Counted from the first letter of the stretch, positions 52,756-62,344 are shown. The stretch is 64,000 nucleotides of DNA from Alicycliphilus denitrificans K601 (GCF_000204645.1 NC_015422.1:3613001-3677000), one strand, 5' to 3'. Notes: a model not told the origin generated them from the letters alone. Numbers and translations are program-made.

Positions 52756-54270
52756 TCAGATATCGATGGGTTGCCAGCGATGCGGCAGCAGTTCTTCAAT
52801 CCGGCTGGCCTTGTGCGTGGGCAGCCGGGTCAGCACATCCTTGAGATAGGCATATGGGTCGTGCCCGTTCATGCGCGCTGACTGGATCAGGCTCATCACG
52901 GCGGCCGCCCGCTGGCCCGCGCGCAAGCTGCCGGCGAACAACCAGTTCGAGCGCCCCAGGGCCACAGGCCTGATCTGGTTTTCGATCCAATTGTTGTCCG
53001 GCGGCAGCTGCGGGTCATCGACGAAGCGCGTGAGCGCTGCCCAGCGCTTGAGGCTGTAGTCCAGCGCCTTGGCCGTCGCCGAGTTGCCCGCCACCTGCTG
53101 GCGTTGCAGCACCATCCACTGGTGCAACGCGTCCAGAATGGGCCGACTGTGCTGCTGGCGCACCTGCAACCGCTCTGGTGCCGCCAGGGGCTGAACTTGC
53201 CGTTCGATCTCATAGACCCGGGCGAACTGCATCAGGGCCAATTCGGCGATCTGGCTCTTGCCCGCTGCGTGCAGGTCGAAGAACTTGCGCCGGGCGTGTG
53301 CCAGGCAACCGGCTTCGGTCACGCCCTGGCTAAAGCTGGCCTTGTAGCCGGCATAGTCGTCACAGATCAGGCTGCCGCGCCAGTCCCCCAGAAAGGCGCG
53401 GGCGTGTTCTCCGGCGCGGGACTCGCAGAAGTCATAGACCACGGCCCGCGTGGCTTCAAACGCTCCCGGGGCATAGGCCCACAGGTAGGCCCGGTGCGTT
53501 TTACCGCTGCCCGGCTTGAGCATGGCCACCGGGGTCTCATCACCGTGCAACACCCGGTGGCCGAGCACCTCGGCCTTCAGGGCATCGACCAGCGGTTGCA
53601 GCCGCGCACCGCAGGTGCCTACCCACTGCGCCAGGGTGGATCTTGGAATCGCCAGGCCGGCGCGACCAAAGATGTTCTCCTGCCGGTACAAGGGCTGGTG
53701 ATCCTGGTACTTGGCCACCAGCACTTGGGCCAGCAGGCCGGCAGTCGGGATGCCTTTATCGATCACATGGGCCTCGACCGGCGCCTGGGTGATAGTTTCG
53801 CACTGGGTGCACGCCCACTTGCCACGGATGTAGCGCTCCACGGTAAACACGCCGGGCACGTAGTCCAGCTTCTCGGCCACGTCTTCGCCGATGCGCTGCA
53901 TCCGGCAGCCACAGGCGCAGGTGGTCGACTCAGGCTCGTGGCGGATTTCGCGGCGCGGCAGGTGGGCCGGCAGCGGCTGGCGTTTGGGCTGTTGCTTGGC
54001 TTCGGGCGCAGCCGCAGGCGGCTGGAGTTGCTCAATCTCGACAGCGACCGCCGCCAGGTCGGCATCGATCTCGTCTTCCAGCAGGCTCTTCTGATCGGCG
54101 CTGTGCCGCTCGGATTGGGCGGCGAACTTCAGCCGCTTGAGCAGCGCGCACTCATAGGTGAGCTTCTCGTTGAGCGCGCGCTGGTGACGCAGTTCGGCCA
54201 GCAGGCGCTGGGTCACTTCGCGCAGTTGCTCTGCGTCCAGTTCGCTCAGGGCTTGCTCGTCGATCACCAT
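52756..54270 (-). CDS. tnpC: IS66 transposase TnpC
   Basis: A 504-residue transposase with an N-terminal coiled-coil leucine-rich region, the zinc-binding region (CACGCRMQRIGEDVAEKLDYVPG and CTQCETIT), and the DDE catalytic domain: VLHGDETPV, ICDDYAGYK and WIENQIRPVALGRSNWLF. The C-terminal KASRIEELLPHRW is typical of the IS66 family. It acts in the IS66 cut-and-paste reaction with TnpA and TnpB. Full length, apparently intact. Confidence 0.95.
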   Translation of the reverse strand: MVIDEQALSELDAEQLREVTQRLLAELRHQRALNEKLTYECALLKRLKFAAQSERHSADQKSLLEDEIDADLAAVAVEIEQLQPPAAAPEAKQQPKRQPLPAHLPRREIRHEPESTTCACGCRMQRIGEDVAEKLDYVPGVFTVERYIRGKWACTQCETITQAPVEAHVIDKGIPTAGLLAQVLVAKYQDHQPLYRQENIFGRAGLAIPRSTLAQWVGTCGARLQPLVDALKAEVLGHRVLHGDETPVAMLKPGSGKTHRAYLWAYAPGAFEATRAVVYDFCESRAGEHARAFLGDWRGSLICDDYAGYKASFSQGVTEAGCLAHARRKFFDLHAAGKSQIAELALMQFARVYEIERQVQPLAAPERLQVRQQHSRPILDALHQWMVLQRQQVAGNSATAKALDYSLKRWAALTRFVDDPQLPPDNNWIENQIRPVALGRSNWLFAGSLRAGQRAAAVMSLIQSARMNGHDPYAYLKDVLTRLPTHKASRIEELLPHRWQPIDI

Positions 54271-54352
54271 GGCTGGCAGTGTGCCCGCTCACCCTGGGTC
54301 CAGCCATTGACGCATCTCCCGATTGCCACGGCCACGCCCTTGCGCCGACGAT

Positions 54353-54685
54353 TCAGACCACGCTGATGGCACCTTGCGAGCCCACACGCTGCCAGGGCAG
54401 GCCCAGCACCAGGGCGTTGAGCTGGGCGTGTTCCAACGCCACGTTCGGACTGCCCGCAGGTGCCCAGACAAACTTGCCCTGGTGCAGCCGGCGCGCGGCC
54501 AGCCACAGCCCCACACCGTCATGTACCAGGACCTTCAGGCGATTGGCTCTCTGGTTGGCGAAGACGTAGGCATGGTGCGGGTGGGCCGCGCCGAAGGTGG
54601 CGATCACCCGCGCCAGGGCCGTGTCCGTGCCCGCGCGCATGTCCAGCGGGGTGGTGGCCAGCCAGGCCTCATCGATACGGATCAC
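54353..54685 (-). CDS. tnpB: IS66 accessory protein TnpB (Orf2)
   Basis: A 110-residue protein starting at GTG 54685: VIRIDEAWLATTPLDMRAGTD, then HHAYVFANQRANRLKVLVHDGVGLWLAARRLHQGKFVWA, the characteristic IS66 Orf2 sequence. It is required for transposition in IS66 elements. It lies between tnpA (4-bp overlap) and tnpC. Confidence 0.93.
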   Translation of the reverse strand: MIRIDEAWLATTPLDMRAGTDTALARVIATFGAAHPHHAYVFANQRANRLKVLVHDGVGLWLAARRLHQGKFVWAPAGSPNVALEHAQLNALVLGLPWQRVGSQGAISVV

Positions 54686-55119
54686 CGCAACAACTCCCGC
54701 AGCATCTGGGCGCACTCGGCGGCGCCAGACAAGGGCCAGTGCACGGTCACGGACATGCCGGGGCGCTGGCATTCGATGCGGATGCCGTCCGCTGGCGTTG
54801 GCAAGGACGCGGATGGCAGCTCACCAGCAGACGCCGGCGGTACTGCGCTCAGGTCGATGGGGATAAAGGCCGGGGGTGGGGAAGCAACGACTGCAGTGCT
54901 GACGCCAGCTTCAAGACGGTGAAATCCCTGCGCCCATTCCTTGAGCCAGCGGTGTAGCACGTTGGCGTTCATGCCATGTTGCAGGGCCACCGCCGCGACC
55001 GATGCGCCTGGCTGTCGGCAGGCAGCCACCAGCTCGGCCTTGAATTGCGGGGTGTAGGTGCGGTGCGTGCGCCGCTGCGCATAGCGCGGGGTCTGAGGGT
55101 CTTTGAGCATCGTGTCCAC
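54682..55119 (-). CDS. tnpA: IS66 accessory protein TnpA (Orf1)
   Basis: A 145-residue protein with an N-terminal helix-turn-helix (YTPQFKAELVAACRQPGASVAAVALQHGMNANVLHRWLKEW), typical of transposase helper proteins, followed by an Ala/Pro-rich linker and a short C-terminal helix (CAQMLRELL). It binds DNA in IS66 transposition. The stop overlaps the start of tnpB. Confidence 0.92.
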   Translation of the reverse strand: MDTMLKDPQTPRYAQRRTHRTYTPQFKAELVAACRQPGASVAAVALQHGMNANVLHRWLKEWAQGFHRLEAGVSTAVVASPPPAFIPIDLSAVPPASAGELPSASLPTPADGIRIECQRPGMSVTVHWPLSGAAECAQMLRELLR

Positions 55120-55190
55120 GCCAATGTTGCGTGCACACGATCTTGCTCAGCCTTACCACCTCATTCAAGATGGGTTCGCCAGCCGCATAC

Positions 55191-55290
55191 GGCTGTTTCC
55201 GCTGCGGTCAGCTTGGTTCCATCGGGAACTTTTACGACAAGCGCGCGGTAAAAGGGCGATGCTTTCGCGGTAACCCCGTCTTCGGCCGAC
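55191..55290 (-). pseudogene. Central remnant of the presumed type I restriction R gene (part 2)
   Basis: Reading in the same frame as part 1 gives SAEDGVTAKASPFYRALVV and then KVPDGTKLTAAETA, leading into NLKSLCND across the IS66 insertion. It is followed abruptly by the IS3 element at 55291. The rest of the gene (roughly nine tenths if the family is right) is missing, with no target duplication at the IS3, implying a deletion. Confidence 0.6.
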
Positions 55291-55324
55291 TGAACCGCCC
55301 CGGCTTTCAAGGAGGCCGATTGGT

Positions 55325-56239
55325 TTAAGTTGACACCTCTGTCGAGGTGTCGCTGACGGCGAGTTGCCTCCAGTAGTTTGCCTCAGCTTCTGCCGGAGGG
55401 ATGCCCCCAATCGGCGTGAGCAGTCGGACGTGATTGAACCAGTGCACCCACTGCAGGGTGGCCAGCTCCACGGATTCCCTGGTCTTCCAGGGTCCCCGGC
55501 GGTGAATCAGCTCGGCCTTGTACAGCCCGTTGATGGTCTCGGCCAGTGCGTTGTCGTAGCTGTCACCCCGGCTGCCCACTGATGGCTGGATACCCGCCTG
55601 GTCCAAGCGTTCGGTGTAGCGTATGGAAACGTATTGACTGCCCCTGTCGGAATGGTGCGTCAAGGCATGGGCTGCTGGCTGGCGGTCATACAGCGCCTGC
55701 TCCAGCGCATCCAGCACGAAGTCCGTTTGCATGCTGCGGCTGACCCGCCAGCCCACGATGCGCCGGGCGTACACGTCCACCACGAAGGCCACGTACAACC
55801 AGCCCTGCCAGGTGGAGACGTAGGTGAAGTCCGACACCCACAGCTCGTTGGGCCGGCTGGCCTTGAATTGCCGGTTGACGTGGTCCAGCGGGCACGGTGC
55901 CGATGTGTCCGGCGTGGTGGTGCGCACTGTCTTGCCACGGCGTGCTCCTTGCAAGCCCATGGCACGCATCAGGCGCTCGACCGTGCAGCGCGCCACTGCG
56001 ATGCCCTCGCGGTTCATCTGCAGCCAGACCTTATCGGCCCCGTAGACCTGCCAGTTGGCGTGCCACACGCGCTGGATGTCGGCTTTCAAACCCTCGTCAC
56101 GCTGGACGCGTTGACTGCGCAGTTGCGGGTTGCGTTGCCGGGCTGCGTGGCGCCAGTAACACGACGGGGCCATCTGCAGCACCCGGCAGATGGGCTCGAC
56201 CCCGTAGTCATCACGGTGGCGGTCGATGTAGTTCTTCAA
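55325..56239 (-). CDS. IS3-family transposase OrfB
   Basis: A 304-residue rve-type DDE integrase domain: [33 protein letters not shown] (first Asp), [15 protein letters not shown] (second Asp) and [17 protein letters not shown] (Glu), the order of IS3 transposases. Its N-terminus has the HTH_21 region ([10 protein letters not shown] to [10 protein letters not shown]). The start TTG 56239 overlaps the orfA stop as TTGA, so it is made by coupling or frameshifting as OrfAB. The protein seems intact. Confidence 0.93.
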   Translation of the reverse strand: MKNYIDRHRDDYGVEPICRVLQMAPSCYWRHAARQRNPQLRSQRVQRDEGLKADIQRVWHANWQVYGADKVWLQMNREGIAVARCTVERLMRAMGLQGARRGKTVRTTTPDTSAPCPLDHVNRQFKASRPNELWVSDFTYVSTWQGWLYVAFVVDVYARRIVGWRVSRSMQTDFVLDALEQALYDRQPAAHALTHHSDRGSQYVSIRYTERLDQAGIQPSVGSRGDSYDNALAETINGLYKAELIHRRGPWKTRESVELATLQWVHWFNHVRLLTPIGGIPPAEAEANYWRQLAVSDTSTEVST

Positions 56240-56559
56240 GACTTCAATCGGCGGTCGAGCTCCGCCTGCGCGAAAAACGCGCTGGCCGTCTTCAGGATGT
56301 CGTTGGCCCGGCGCAGCTCTTTGACCTCACGCTCCAGTTCCTTGATGCGCTGGGCGTCTGCCGTGGTGGTGCCGGGGCGCTGGCCGCTGTCGACCTCGGC
56401 CTTCTTGACCCAGTCATTCAAGGTCTGCGGCACGCAGCCAATCTTGGGCGCAATCGATTCAATGGCTGCCCACAGCGACGGGTAGTCGGCTCGGTGCTCC
56501 TGCACCATGCGAACGGCGCGCTCGCGGACTTCCGGGGAGAACTTCGGTGACTTGTTCAT
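56236..56559 (-). CDS. IS3-family transposase OrfA
   Basis: A 107-residue protein with a helix-turn-helix domain: [36 protein letters not shown] and [21 protein letters not shown], followed by a leucine-rich coiled coil ([34 protein letters not shown]) for dimerisation. These are the OrfA features of IS3 elements. ATG 56559 starts 50 bp inside the IS end. Confidence 0.93.
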   Translation of the reverse strand: MNKSPKFSPEVRERAVRMVQEHRADYPSLWAAIESIAPKIGCVPQTLNDWVKKAEVDSGQRPGTTTADAQRIKELEREVKELRRANDILKTASAFFAQAELDRRLKS

Positions 56560-56609
56560 GGCTCCATCTTCTCAAGAGTTGGTGCCTCCTCGAAATCCGG
56601 GGCTGTTCA

Positions 56610-56858
56610 GTCAGGAGCAGCCTTCGCCGCTTGACCTGTGCCAACTATGCCGCCTGCGCCAACTTTGTTGTCGATGATTACTGGTTGCCCCAGCCGAGTG
56701 GAGAGCTTTTCGCCCAACAGTCGCATGGCCACATCCGAAGAGTTTCCCGGAGGAAAGGGAACAATAATTTTGATGGGGCGCTCCGGCCATTCGGCGCGCG
56801 CGGCTAAAGGCAAAGCCAGGATGAGCATTGCGGCTGCGCCGCACAGAAATCGCTTCAT
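56610..56858 (-). pseudogene. N-terminal fragment of a Bug/TctC-type receptor
   Basis: The signal peptide (MKRFLCGAAAMLILALPL, ending ARAEW) and the domain start WPERPIKIIVPFPPGNSSDV plus VIIDNKVGAGGIVG are intact, but after 83 residues the IS3 end supplies a stop codon (TGA of TGAAC). The rest of the gene is absent from this window. It sits 65 bp after the porin gene, likely in one former operon. Confidence 0.9.
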
Positions 56859-56923
56859 ATTGAACACCGTTTCAGAAAAAGGCACCGGGTCGACGCCCGG
56901 TGCAAACCTTGGAGACGAAAATT

Positions 56924-57997
56924 TCAGAAAGCGTGGCGGATGCCCAGATCGACGCCGGAAGAGGACTGATTAGCTCCGGTAATCGATCCGTTGAGGGCGA
57001 CTGTGGCGCCACCGCTGTTGCGTACACGCGCGTAGCTGCCGTAGATTGCGGTGCGCTTCGAGAGGTTGTGCACATACCCCAGAGAGAGCTTTTTGGTTTC
57101 CGGTTGCGCCGCCGCAGTGGTTCCATACTGGGACCACATCGCTTTGACCTCGCCCGCCCCGACACGCCAGACCCCGGCGATGTTCCCGCCCCGTCCCGTG
57201 AAAGCCGCAGCTGTGTCCACTTTGTCGCGGACGTATTGGCCCATCACGCTGAAGACGCTGAAGTCGTAGCGTGCACCGATGGTGGTGGAGGTAATGTCGC
57301 CGAGTGTGGCGGTACTTGCGTAACTCGTTCGGGCCTGCGTCAGAGACACGTCGAACGGGCCGCCATTCCACCCTAGGCGAACGCCGCCGCCATTGCCATC
57401 GTTCTTGGTGGCGCCCGCATTGCTTGCGTTTTCGCCCAAGTGGTACTCAACCAATCCATAGATGCCGCCCAGATTGCTAGGCAAGTGGTAGGCGATCTGG
57501 TTCGACACTCGATTGATCCCGGTCGTCGGTGCCCCCAGAAACGTCTGTGAAGCACCCACGCCGTTGTTGCCAAAGGGGTCGTAGATGTAGCGGTAGTAAT
57601 GAGCGGAGTAGTCCCGGCCAAGGCGCAATTCGCCCAAGCTGCTGGTCAGGCTCACCGTGGAGCGACGGGCGAACGTCAAGCCCTGGGTGCCGCCCAAGGT
57701 CGCAGGAGTTCCGCTAGGTTGATTGTTCGTGCTTGTTGGGCCTCCGGCGCCAGTATCGACGAGCACAGCAGCCTCTAACCAGAACGATGCGGACATCCCG
57801 CCGCCGAGGTCTTCGACACCGCGAAATCCCAGCCGCGAGGATGAATTGGCGCCTGAGCCGAGTTGCGTACGATCCGCGACGCTACCCGAGCCACGCTGCA
57901 AAGCTGCATCGATAATGCCGAACAGCGTGACCGACGATTGGGCGCTTGCAAGGCCAGAGATGGCCAGCAGCGCTGACGATAGGGCGATTTTTTTCAT
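56924..57997 (-). CDS. Outer-membrane porin (Comamonadaceae-type trimeric porin)
   Basis: A 357-residue protein with a signal peptide (MKKIALSSALLAISG, ending ASAQ) and SSVTLFGIIDAALQRG at the mature start. Repeats such as SRLGFRGVEDLGGGMSASFWLE and TFARRSTVSLTSSLGELRLGRDYS are also typical, and the last residues HAF end in Phe, the sorting signal. GGAG precedes ATG 57997 by 7 bp. Beta-barrel porins admit small hydrophilic solutes. It is flanked by parts of Bug receptor genes, so the original locus may have imported a carboxylate. Confidence 0.92.
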   Translation of the reverse strand: MKKIALSSALLAISGLASAQSSVTLFGIIDAALQRGSGSVADRTQLGSGANSSSRLGFRGVEDLGGGMSASFWLEAAVLVDTGAGGPTSTNNQPSGTPATLGGTQGLTFARRSTVSLTSSLGELRLGRDYSAHYYRYIYDPFGNNGVGASQTFLGAPTTGINRVSNQIAYHLPSNLGGIYGLVEYHLGENASNAGATKNDGNGGGVRLGWNGGPFDVSLTQARTSYASTATLGDITSTTIGARYDFSVFSVMGQYVRDKVDTAAAFTGRGGNIAGVWRVGAGEVKAMWSQYGTTAAAQPETKKLSLGYVHNLSKRTAIYGSYARVRNSGGATVALNGSITGANQSSSGVDLGIRHAF

Positions 57998-58825
57998 GAG
58001 TTGCTCCGTTAAAATGTTCTTCATGTGCTGCTCTGATAAGAGGTCTCGGGTTCGCGCTCCAAATCGGCGGGTTTCGAGCGCTCGCTTCAGGTGCATGGTG
58101 TCGATGGCGCGGCCGTCTCCCTTCCATGCCGATGCGAAAGGTCGGCGGAATTTGAGGACCGTCACGAAGGGTGTGGTTTTCGGATGGCTACTCGATAAGA
58201 TTTCCTTTCATATGCGGCGAGGGCGCTTCAATAGACTCTCAGCTTTAGCGCCTGCCGCGCACAGTCGGGCGTCCTATCGAATATGTTGTCAACCCTCCGT
58301 TTGCTACTCTCAAGGCGCCATCGCAAAATTACTTATGAAACTGCCTGATACGCAATTGTTCGGTGCAGCAGCAAACTAAACAAATCAATTGAGTGGGCTG
58401 ATCTATAAGTCAATTTGATGGCACGTTGGAGCGTCGTTGCTTCGCCCCCGGAGAGGCGTGACACTCCTTCCTGCTTTGCTGAGAACCCGGGCTCGACGTG
58501 GTGGCGTCGCATCACCGGGCGGCCGCGGTGCAGGTGATGATCAGATTGCGATTGCGAGCTGAATGCTCAGTTTTTCGGGCATACCGGCCCTCACGCTGCA
58601 GCAAAGGGAGGTTTGAGCGCCTCTGCCTTCGTTGTAGCGCAGCCAGCGGCGCGAAGGCGCCCCGTCTATGGACGTCCTAATAGCACGCCCCGACCGGCTT
58701 GTGATCGAAGGCGAGAATCAACTGCCGGAGGTGCTGCGGCAATACGTCAGAAATCCCATGATCTGCACCGATTGCTTCGGGCGTTTGCCAAGCGAAGTTG
58801 CTCGGGCTATGGCGACCTCTTCATA
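57998..58825. other. Low-GC intergenic region without a convincing gene
   Basis: The first part is the porin leader. The remainder has scattered short frames on both strands, none with a good ribosome-binding site and codon use together. A plus-strand frame at 58668 (82 codons) runs antisense into the Bug remnant and is not believed. Base composition is closer to 55% GC than the surrounding genome, fitting foreign or decaying DNA. Confidence 0.5.
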
Positions 58826-58960
58826 CTATTGCTCGCTCTTTGATGCCCCGGAGATCTCAACAAGCCGCTTCCATTTTGCAGACTCTGATTGGACGAAGTT
58901 TGCAAGACGTTCTTGAGGCAGGTCCATAGGAACTAGGCCCAGTTCAATCAAGCGCTTACG
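58826..58960 (-). pseudogene. C-terminal fragment of a Bug/TctC-type receptor
   Basis: The last 44 residues of a Bug receptor: RKRLIELGLVPMDLPQERLA, then NFVQSESAKWKRLVEISGA and a Glu/Gln end, the usual ending of this family. Just upstream on the minus strand the IS21 end interrupts it. It cannot be the missing part of the fragment at 56610, because the porin lies between them in the same direction, unless the segment was rearranged. Confidence 0.85.
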
Positions 58961-59033
58961 TGTTGATTTCCACGCAAAGCTGACCCACCATTTCCATCGA
59001 ATCTTGACCCACCCTGGTTCGTGAGCTTCACGC

Positions 59034-59837
59034 TCACGTTGTGGATAAGTTCTTGGTCGCCTTCTCCTTCTTGGTGGTCTGTGGTGGTTGCTGTGCGGAG
59101 CTATTCTTGAACCGGTAGCTGTCATTGCCGGTCTCAAGAATATGGCAGTGATGCGTGAGCCGGTCCAGCAGCGCCGTGGTCATCTTGGCATCTCCGAACA
59201 CATTGGCCCACTCGCTAAAGCTCAGGTTGGTGGTGATCACGACGCTCGTGCGCTCGTACAGCTTGGACAGCAGGTGGAACAGCAAGGCTCCTCCTGACGT
59301 GCTGAATGGCAGGTAGCCCAGTTCATCCAGGATCACCAGATCGGCATAGGCTAGGCGGTGCGCGATCTGCCCCGGCTTGCCCTGGGCCTTCTCCTCTTCC
59401 AGTGCATTGACCAGCTCCACCGTGGAGAAGAACCGCACCCTGCGGTGATGGTGCTCAATGGCTTGCACCCCGAGGGCTGTGGCGATGTGGGTCTTGCCCG
59501 TACCCGGTCCACCCACCAGCACCACGTTGTTGGCGTTCTCCAAGAATTCGCAGCGGTGCAACTGGCGTACCAATGCCTCGTTCACCTCGCTGTGGCTGAA
59601 GTCAAACCCAGCCAGGTCCCGGTACGCAGGGAACCTGGCCACCTTGAGTTGGTAGGCCACAGAGCGCACCTCCCGCTCGGCGGTCTCGGCCTTGAGCAGT
59701 TGGGACAGGATGGGCTGCGCTGCGTCGAAGGCCGGCGCACCTTGCTCAGCCAGTTCCGCAACCGCCTGGGCCATGCCGTGCATCTTGAGCTCGCGCAGCA
59801 TGATCACGATGGAAGCGATGGCAGGGTCATGACGCAT
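59034..59837 (-). CDS. istB: IS21 transposition helper protein IstB
   Basis: A 267-residue AAA+ ATPase similar to DnaC: Walker [19 protein letters not shown], Walker [15 protein letters not shown], and [17 protein letters not shown]. It acts as the ATP-dependent target selector for IstA. The start overlaps the end of istA by 11 bp. It appears full length with a short charged C-terminus (KKEKATKN). Confidence 0.95.
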   Translation of the reverse strand: MRHDPAIASIVIMLRELKMHGMAQAVAELAEQGAPAFDAAQPILSQLLKAETAEREVRSVAYQLKVARFPAYRDLAGFDFSHSEVNEALVRQLHRCEFLENANNVVLVGGPGTGKTHIATALGVQAIEHHHRRVRFFSTVELVNALEEEKAQGKPGQIAHRLAYADLVILDELGYLPFSTSGGALLFHLLSKLYERTSVVITTNLSFSEWANVFGDAKMTTALLDRLTHHCHILETGNDSYRFKNSSAQQPPQTTKKEKATKNLSTT

Positions 59838-61353
59838 AGCGCACCTCCCTCAATTGGTCATAGCGCAGCACGTTGGCCTGGGGTTCCACAGACAGCTTGA
59901 GGGCCTGGGGCGAGGTGACCGGTGCTGGGGCGGGCTTACCGTCCAGCAGGCGGTGCAGCACGTTCAGGATGTGGGTCTTGCTGGCAGCCCCTGACTCCAG
60001 TGCCAACTCCACTGCAGCGAGCACAGCTTGTTCATCGTGGTGCAGCACCAGAGCCAGAACCTCCACCATCTCTCGGTCGCCGCCTGGCTGCTTCAAGAGG
60101 GCGGCCTGCAGGCGCTTGAAGGCTGCTGGCAGTTCCAGGAATGGAGCACCATTGCGCAAGGCCCCGGGCTTGCGCTGCAGCACTGCCAGGTAGTGGCGCC
60201 AGTCGTACACGGTCTGTCCCGCACCATGGTGGTTACGCTCGATCAGGCGCTGATGCTCGCACACGATCTGGCCTTCGGCGGCGACCACCAGGCGATCGGC
60301 GTAGACCCGCAGGCTCACCGGCCGATTGGCATAAGGCGCCGGCACGCTGTAGCGGTTGCGCTCGAAGTGGACGAGGCAGGTGGGTGAGACGCGTTTGGTG
60401 TGCTCCACAAAGCCATCGAAGGGCCGGGGCATTGGCATCAAGTCGTTCTTCTCCTCGGTCCAGATGTCCGCGACGGTGCCCGGCAGCTTGCCGTGCTCGA
60501 TCTCGTGCCACAGCGCCACGCAGCGCTCTTCAAGCCATGCATTGAGATCGGGCAGGCTTGGGAATGGCGGCACTACCTGCCACAGGCGATGGCGGGCATC
60601 GCGCACGTTCTTCTCCACCTGGCCCTTCTCCCAGCCCGAAGCAGGATTGCAGAACTCGGCCTCGAACAGGAAGTGGCTGACCATGGCCGCAAAGCGCGCA
60701 TTGACGTCGCGCTCCTTGCCACGGCGCACCCGGTCTACGGCGGTGCGCATGTTGTCGTAGATGCCACGGCGGGGCACACCGCCCAGGACTGCGAATGCAT
60801 GGTTGTGGGCATCGAACAGCATCTCGTGCGTTTGCAGCGGATAGGCGCGCAGGTAGAACGCTCGGCTGTGGCTGAGCTTGAAGTGGGCTACCTGCAGCTT
60901 GGTGCGCACGCCGGCGAGAACAGCCCAGTCCTCGCTCCAGTCGAACTGGAAGGCCTCACCCGGACCGAAGGCCAGGGGAACGAAGGTGCCGCGGCCAGTG
61001 GTCTGCTGGGCCACAAGGCGCTGCTCGTGCCAGAGGCGGGCAAAGGCCGCTACGCGGTTGTAGGAGCCGCCATAACCGAGCGCCTGCAGATCCACGTACA
61101 TCTGCTTGACGGTGCGGCGCTGCTTGCGGGATCGGCCAGCTTCCGTCTTGAGCCAGCCAGCGAGCTTCAAGGCGAAGGGATCGAGCTTGGATGGACTGAC
61201 CCGCTTGGCATAGTGCGGCTCGGCCTCGCCTACGCGCAGGTACTTGCGGATGGTGTTGCGCGAGAGGCCCGTGCGGCGGGCTATCTCCCGGATGGACAGC
61301 TGCTCTCGCAGGGCCCAGCGCCTGATGACACTCAGTGTTGCCACGTCTATCAC
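59827..61353 (-). CDS. istA: IS21 transposase IstA
   Basis: A 508-residue transposase starting [39 protein letters not shown] (HTH), followed by an rve DDE domain ([55 protein letters not shown]) and the C-terminal region typical of IstA. GTG 61353 was chosen because GGAG lies just upstream and family members begin at this Ile-Asp-Val. It appears intact. Confidence 0.95.
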   Translation of the reverse strand: MIDVATLSVIRRWALREQLSIREIARRTGLSRNTIRKYLRVGEAEPHYAKRVSPSKLDPFALKLAGWLKTEAGRSRKQRRTVKQMYVDLQALGYGGSYNRVAAFARLWHEQRLVAQQTTGRGTFVPLAFGPGEAFQFDWSEDWAVLAGVRTKLQVAHFKLSHSRAFYLRAYPLQTHEMLFDAHNHAFAVLGGVPRRGIYDNMRTAVDRVRRGKERDVNARFAAMVSHFLFEAEFCNPASGWEKGQVEKNVRDARHRLWQVVPPFPSLPDLNAWLEERCVALWHEIEHGKLPGTVADIWTEEKNDLMPMPRPFDGFVEHTKRVSPTCLVHFERNRYSVPAPYANRPVSLRVYADRLVVAAEGQIVCEHQRLIERNHHGAGQTVYDWRHYLAVLQRKPGALRNGAPFLELPAAFKRLQAALLKQPGGDREMVEVLALVLHHDEQAVLAAVELALESGAASKTHILNVLHRLLDGKPAPAPVTSPQALKLSVEPQANVLRYDQLREVRYAS

Positions 61354-61490
61354 TCCTGGTCTCCTGCTGCTCAGCAAAGCAGCAGGTTAGGGTTAGTACG
61401 TGGGTCAGGTTTGGATGGAAATCCCGGGGGTTAGTGGGTCACTTCTGCGTGGAAATCAACAGCGACCCCCTGGAAGTGGATATGGGTGCC

Positions 61491-61811
61491 TTAATGGGTA
61501 CGCCCAACCACGTGTGATTGCGCATACTTGTTGCGTAACGCTTTATCGGTCCTTGCCCGATACAGCTTCCGCCATCCGTCCAACGCCGCCACCTGGTCGA
61601 CGTCCAGCTCCGGGTCGAACAGGTGCAAAGTCGTCGTGAGCGCTGTCGCCTGTTGTTCCAGCAGCGTCCGCCGGCGCGCCAGCTCAACCGGAGCTCCCGC
61701 CTCGGCCAGCCACTCGTCCACAAAAGCCAGCTCTCCCTTGACCTCACCCAGCTTCTGGGCGAGCTTGGTCAACGTGGTCTGCGTCCGAGTGCGCGTCAAC
61801 GTCAAGGCCAT
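61491..61811 (-). CDS. Small coiled-coil protein, third gene of an unknown three-gene cassette
   Basis: A 106-residue protein: an N-terminal polar region, a coiled coil (LTKLAQKLGEVKGELAFVDEWLAEAG and LARRRTLLEQQATALTTTL), then LFDPELDVDQV and a basic end (YRARTDKALRNKYAQ). The coiled-coil followed by LF-x-P-x-L is shared with the 185-residue first gene of the cassette (LFSPALNP). Its start overlaps the previous gene by 10 bp, so the three are translated together. There is no HTH here. Function is unknown; it may be a dimerisation partner. Confidence 0.7.
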   Translation of the reverse strand: MALTLTRTRTQTTLTKLAQKLGEVKGELAFVDEWLAEAGAPVELARRRTLLEQQATALTTTLHLFDPELDVDQVAALDGWRKLYRARTDKALRNKYAQSHVVGRTH

Positions 61812-62344
61812 GCGTGCTCCCGCGCGTGTTCTGCTTGCGCAACGACATCGGCGTACGCCGGCTCTGGCGGCACCCACCGCCACACCCCCGCTCTATGCGG
61901 CACACCCTTGTAGTCGTGCAGCCGCTCTGCCTCCCCCTGGGCCAGCAGCGTGCGCAGCGCTGTACGGAGGCTGTTGTTCCGGAACTTGCCACGCTGCGCG
62001 GGGGTCGCGTGCACCAAGCCAAAGGCCTCTTCGGCCGCTAGCGTCAGCGCCGCCGTGTCCAGCGCCGCGGGGTACGCCTCCTGCAGGACCTTCCGAACCC
62101 ACTTGATGCAGTTGCCGCGTCCGCCATACCGGGTGTGCCCGTGTACGGCCAGCACAGGCGCTTCTGGAACGGCAGGCGCGACTTGGCTGTAGACGTTCTC
62201 CAAAGCCGCAAGCAGATTGACCAAATGAGCCTTTCGGGCCAGCAGGCGACCCAGCTCGTCCTCGAGAGCCTGCAGCTCTCCCGTCACCACGGCGCGCTCA
62301 TTGAGTAGCCACTTTTGTTCAGGAGGAGTGCGTGTCACGGACAT
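61802..62344 (-). CDS. Coiled-coil plus winged-helix-like protein, second gene of the unknown cassette
   Basis: A 180-residue protein with KWLLNERAVVTGELQALEDE at residues 11-30, a coiled coil up to residue about 48, the motif HGHTRYGGRGN and then a predicted winged-helix segment (WVRKVLQEAYPAALDTAALT, RGKFRNNSLRTALRTLLAQG and VWRWVP at the end). It aligns with the first gene over its whole length, so the two are paralogues. No catalytic motif is seen. A DNA-binding or recombination-accessory role is inferred only. Confidence 0.7.
   Translation of the reverse strand: MSVTRTPPEQKWLLNERAVVTGELQALEDELGRLLARKAHLVNLLAALENVYSQVAPAVPEAPVLAVHGHTRYGGRGNCIKWVRKVLQEAYPAALDTAALTLAAEEAFGLVHATPAQRGKFRNNSLRTALRTLLAQGEAERLHDYKGVPHRAGVWRWVPPEPAYADVVAQAEHAREHAWP

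Larger units (their letters stand above)
52704..55190 (-). mobile_element. IS66-family insertion sequence, complete, 2487 bp
   Basis: The terminal inverted repeats begin GTAAGCG (left) and GTATGCG (right, read inward) and match at about 20 of 26 positions, including AACCCAT. The 8-bp target duplication GGCTGTTT is perfect at 52696-52703 and 55191-55198. The element carries tnpA, tnpB and tnpC on the minus strand. It interrupts the presumed hsdR remnant in frame-consistent fashion, so the insertion is relatively recent. Confidence 0.95.
55291..56609 (-). mobile_element. IS3-family insertion sequence, complete, 1319 bp
   Basis: Both ends start TGAAC, continue GCCCCGG and end TTTCNAGGAGGC; the terminal inverted repeats match at 23 of 26 positions. 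No 3-4 bp target duplication is seen (flanks GAC and GTC). The two flanks belong to unrelated truncated genes. This suggests an IS-mediated deletion or rearrangement rather than a simple insertion. Confidence 0.9.
58961..61461 (-). mobile_element. IS21-family insertion sequence, complete, about 2.5 kb
   Basis: Both ends read TGTTGATTTCCACGCA inward, a 16-bp perfect inverted repeat, followed by TGACCCAC motifs that recur within both ends, as in IS21 elements. It carries istA and istB. No target duplication is seen (left CGCTTACG, right GCGACCCC), so one flank has been altered after insertion. It cuts a Bug receptor on the left and abuts an unknown three-gene cassette on the right. Confidence 0.92.

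Noticed and set aside
53104..54366. A 420-codon plus-strand frame in the IS66
   Set aside because: Antisense to tnpC, which has all DDE motifs; no independent support.
55131..55328. A 65-codon frame running across the IS66/IS3 boundary
   Set aside because: It joins the inverted-repeat region of one IS with host remnant and another IS end, so it is a chance frame.
58668..58916. An 82-codon plus-strand frame upstream of the Bug C-terminal fragment
   Set aside because: It overlaps the recognisable receptor fragment on the other strand and has no good ribosome-binding site.
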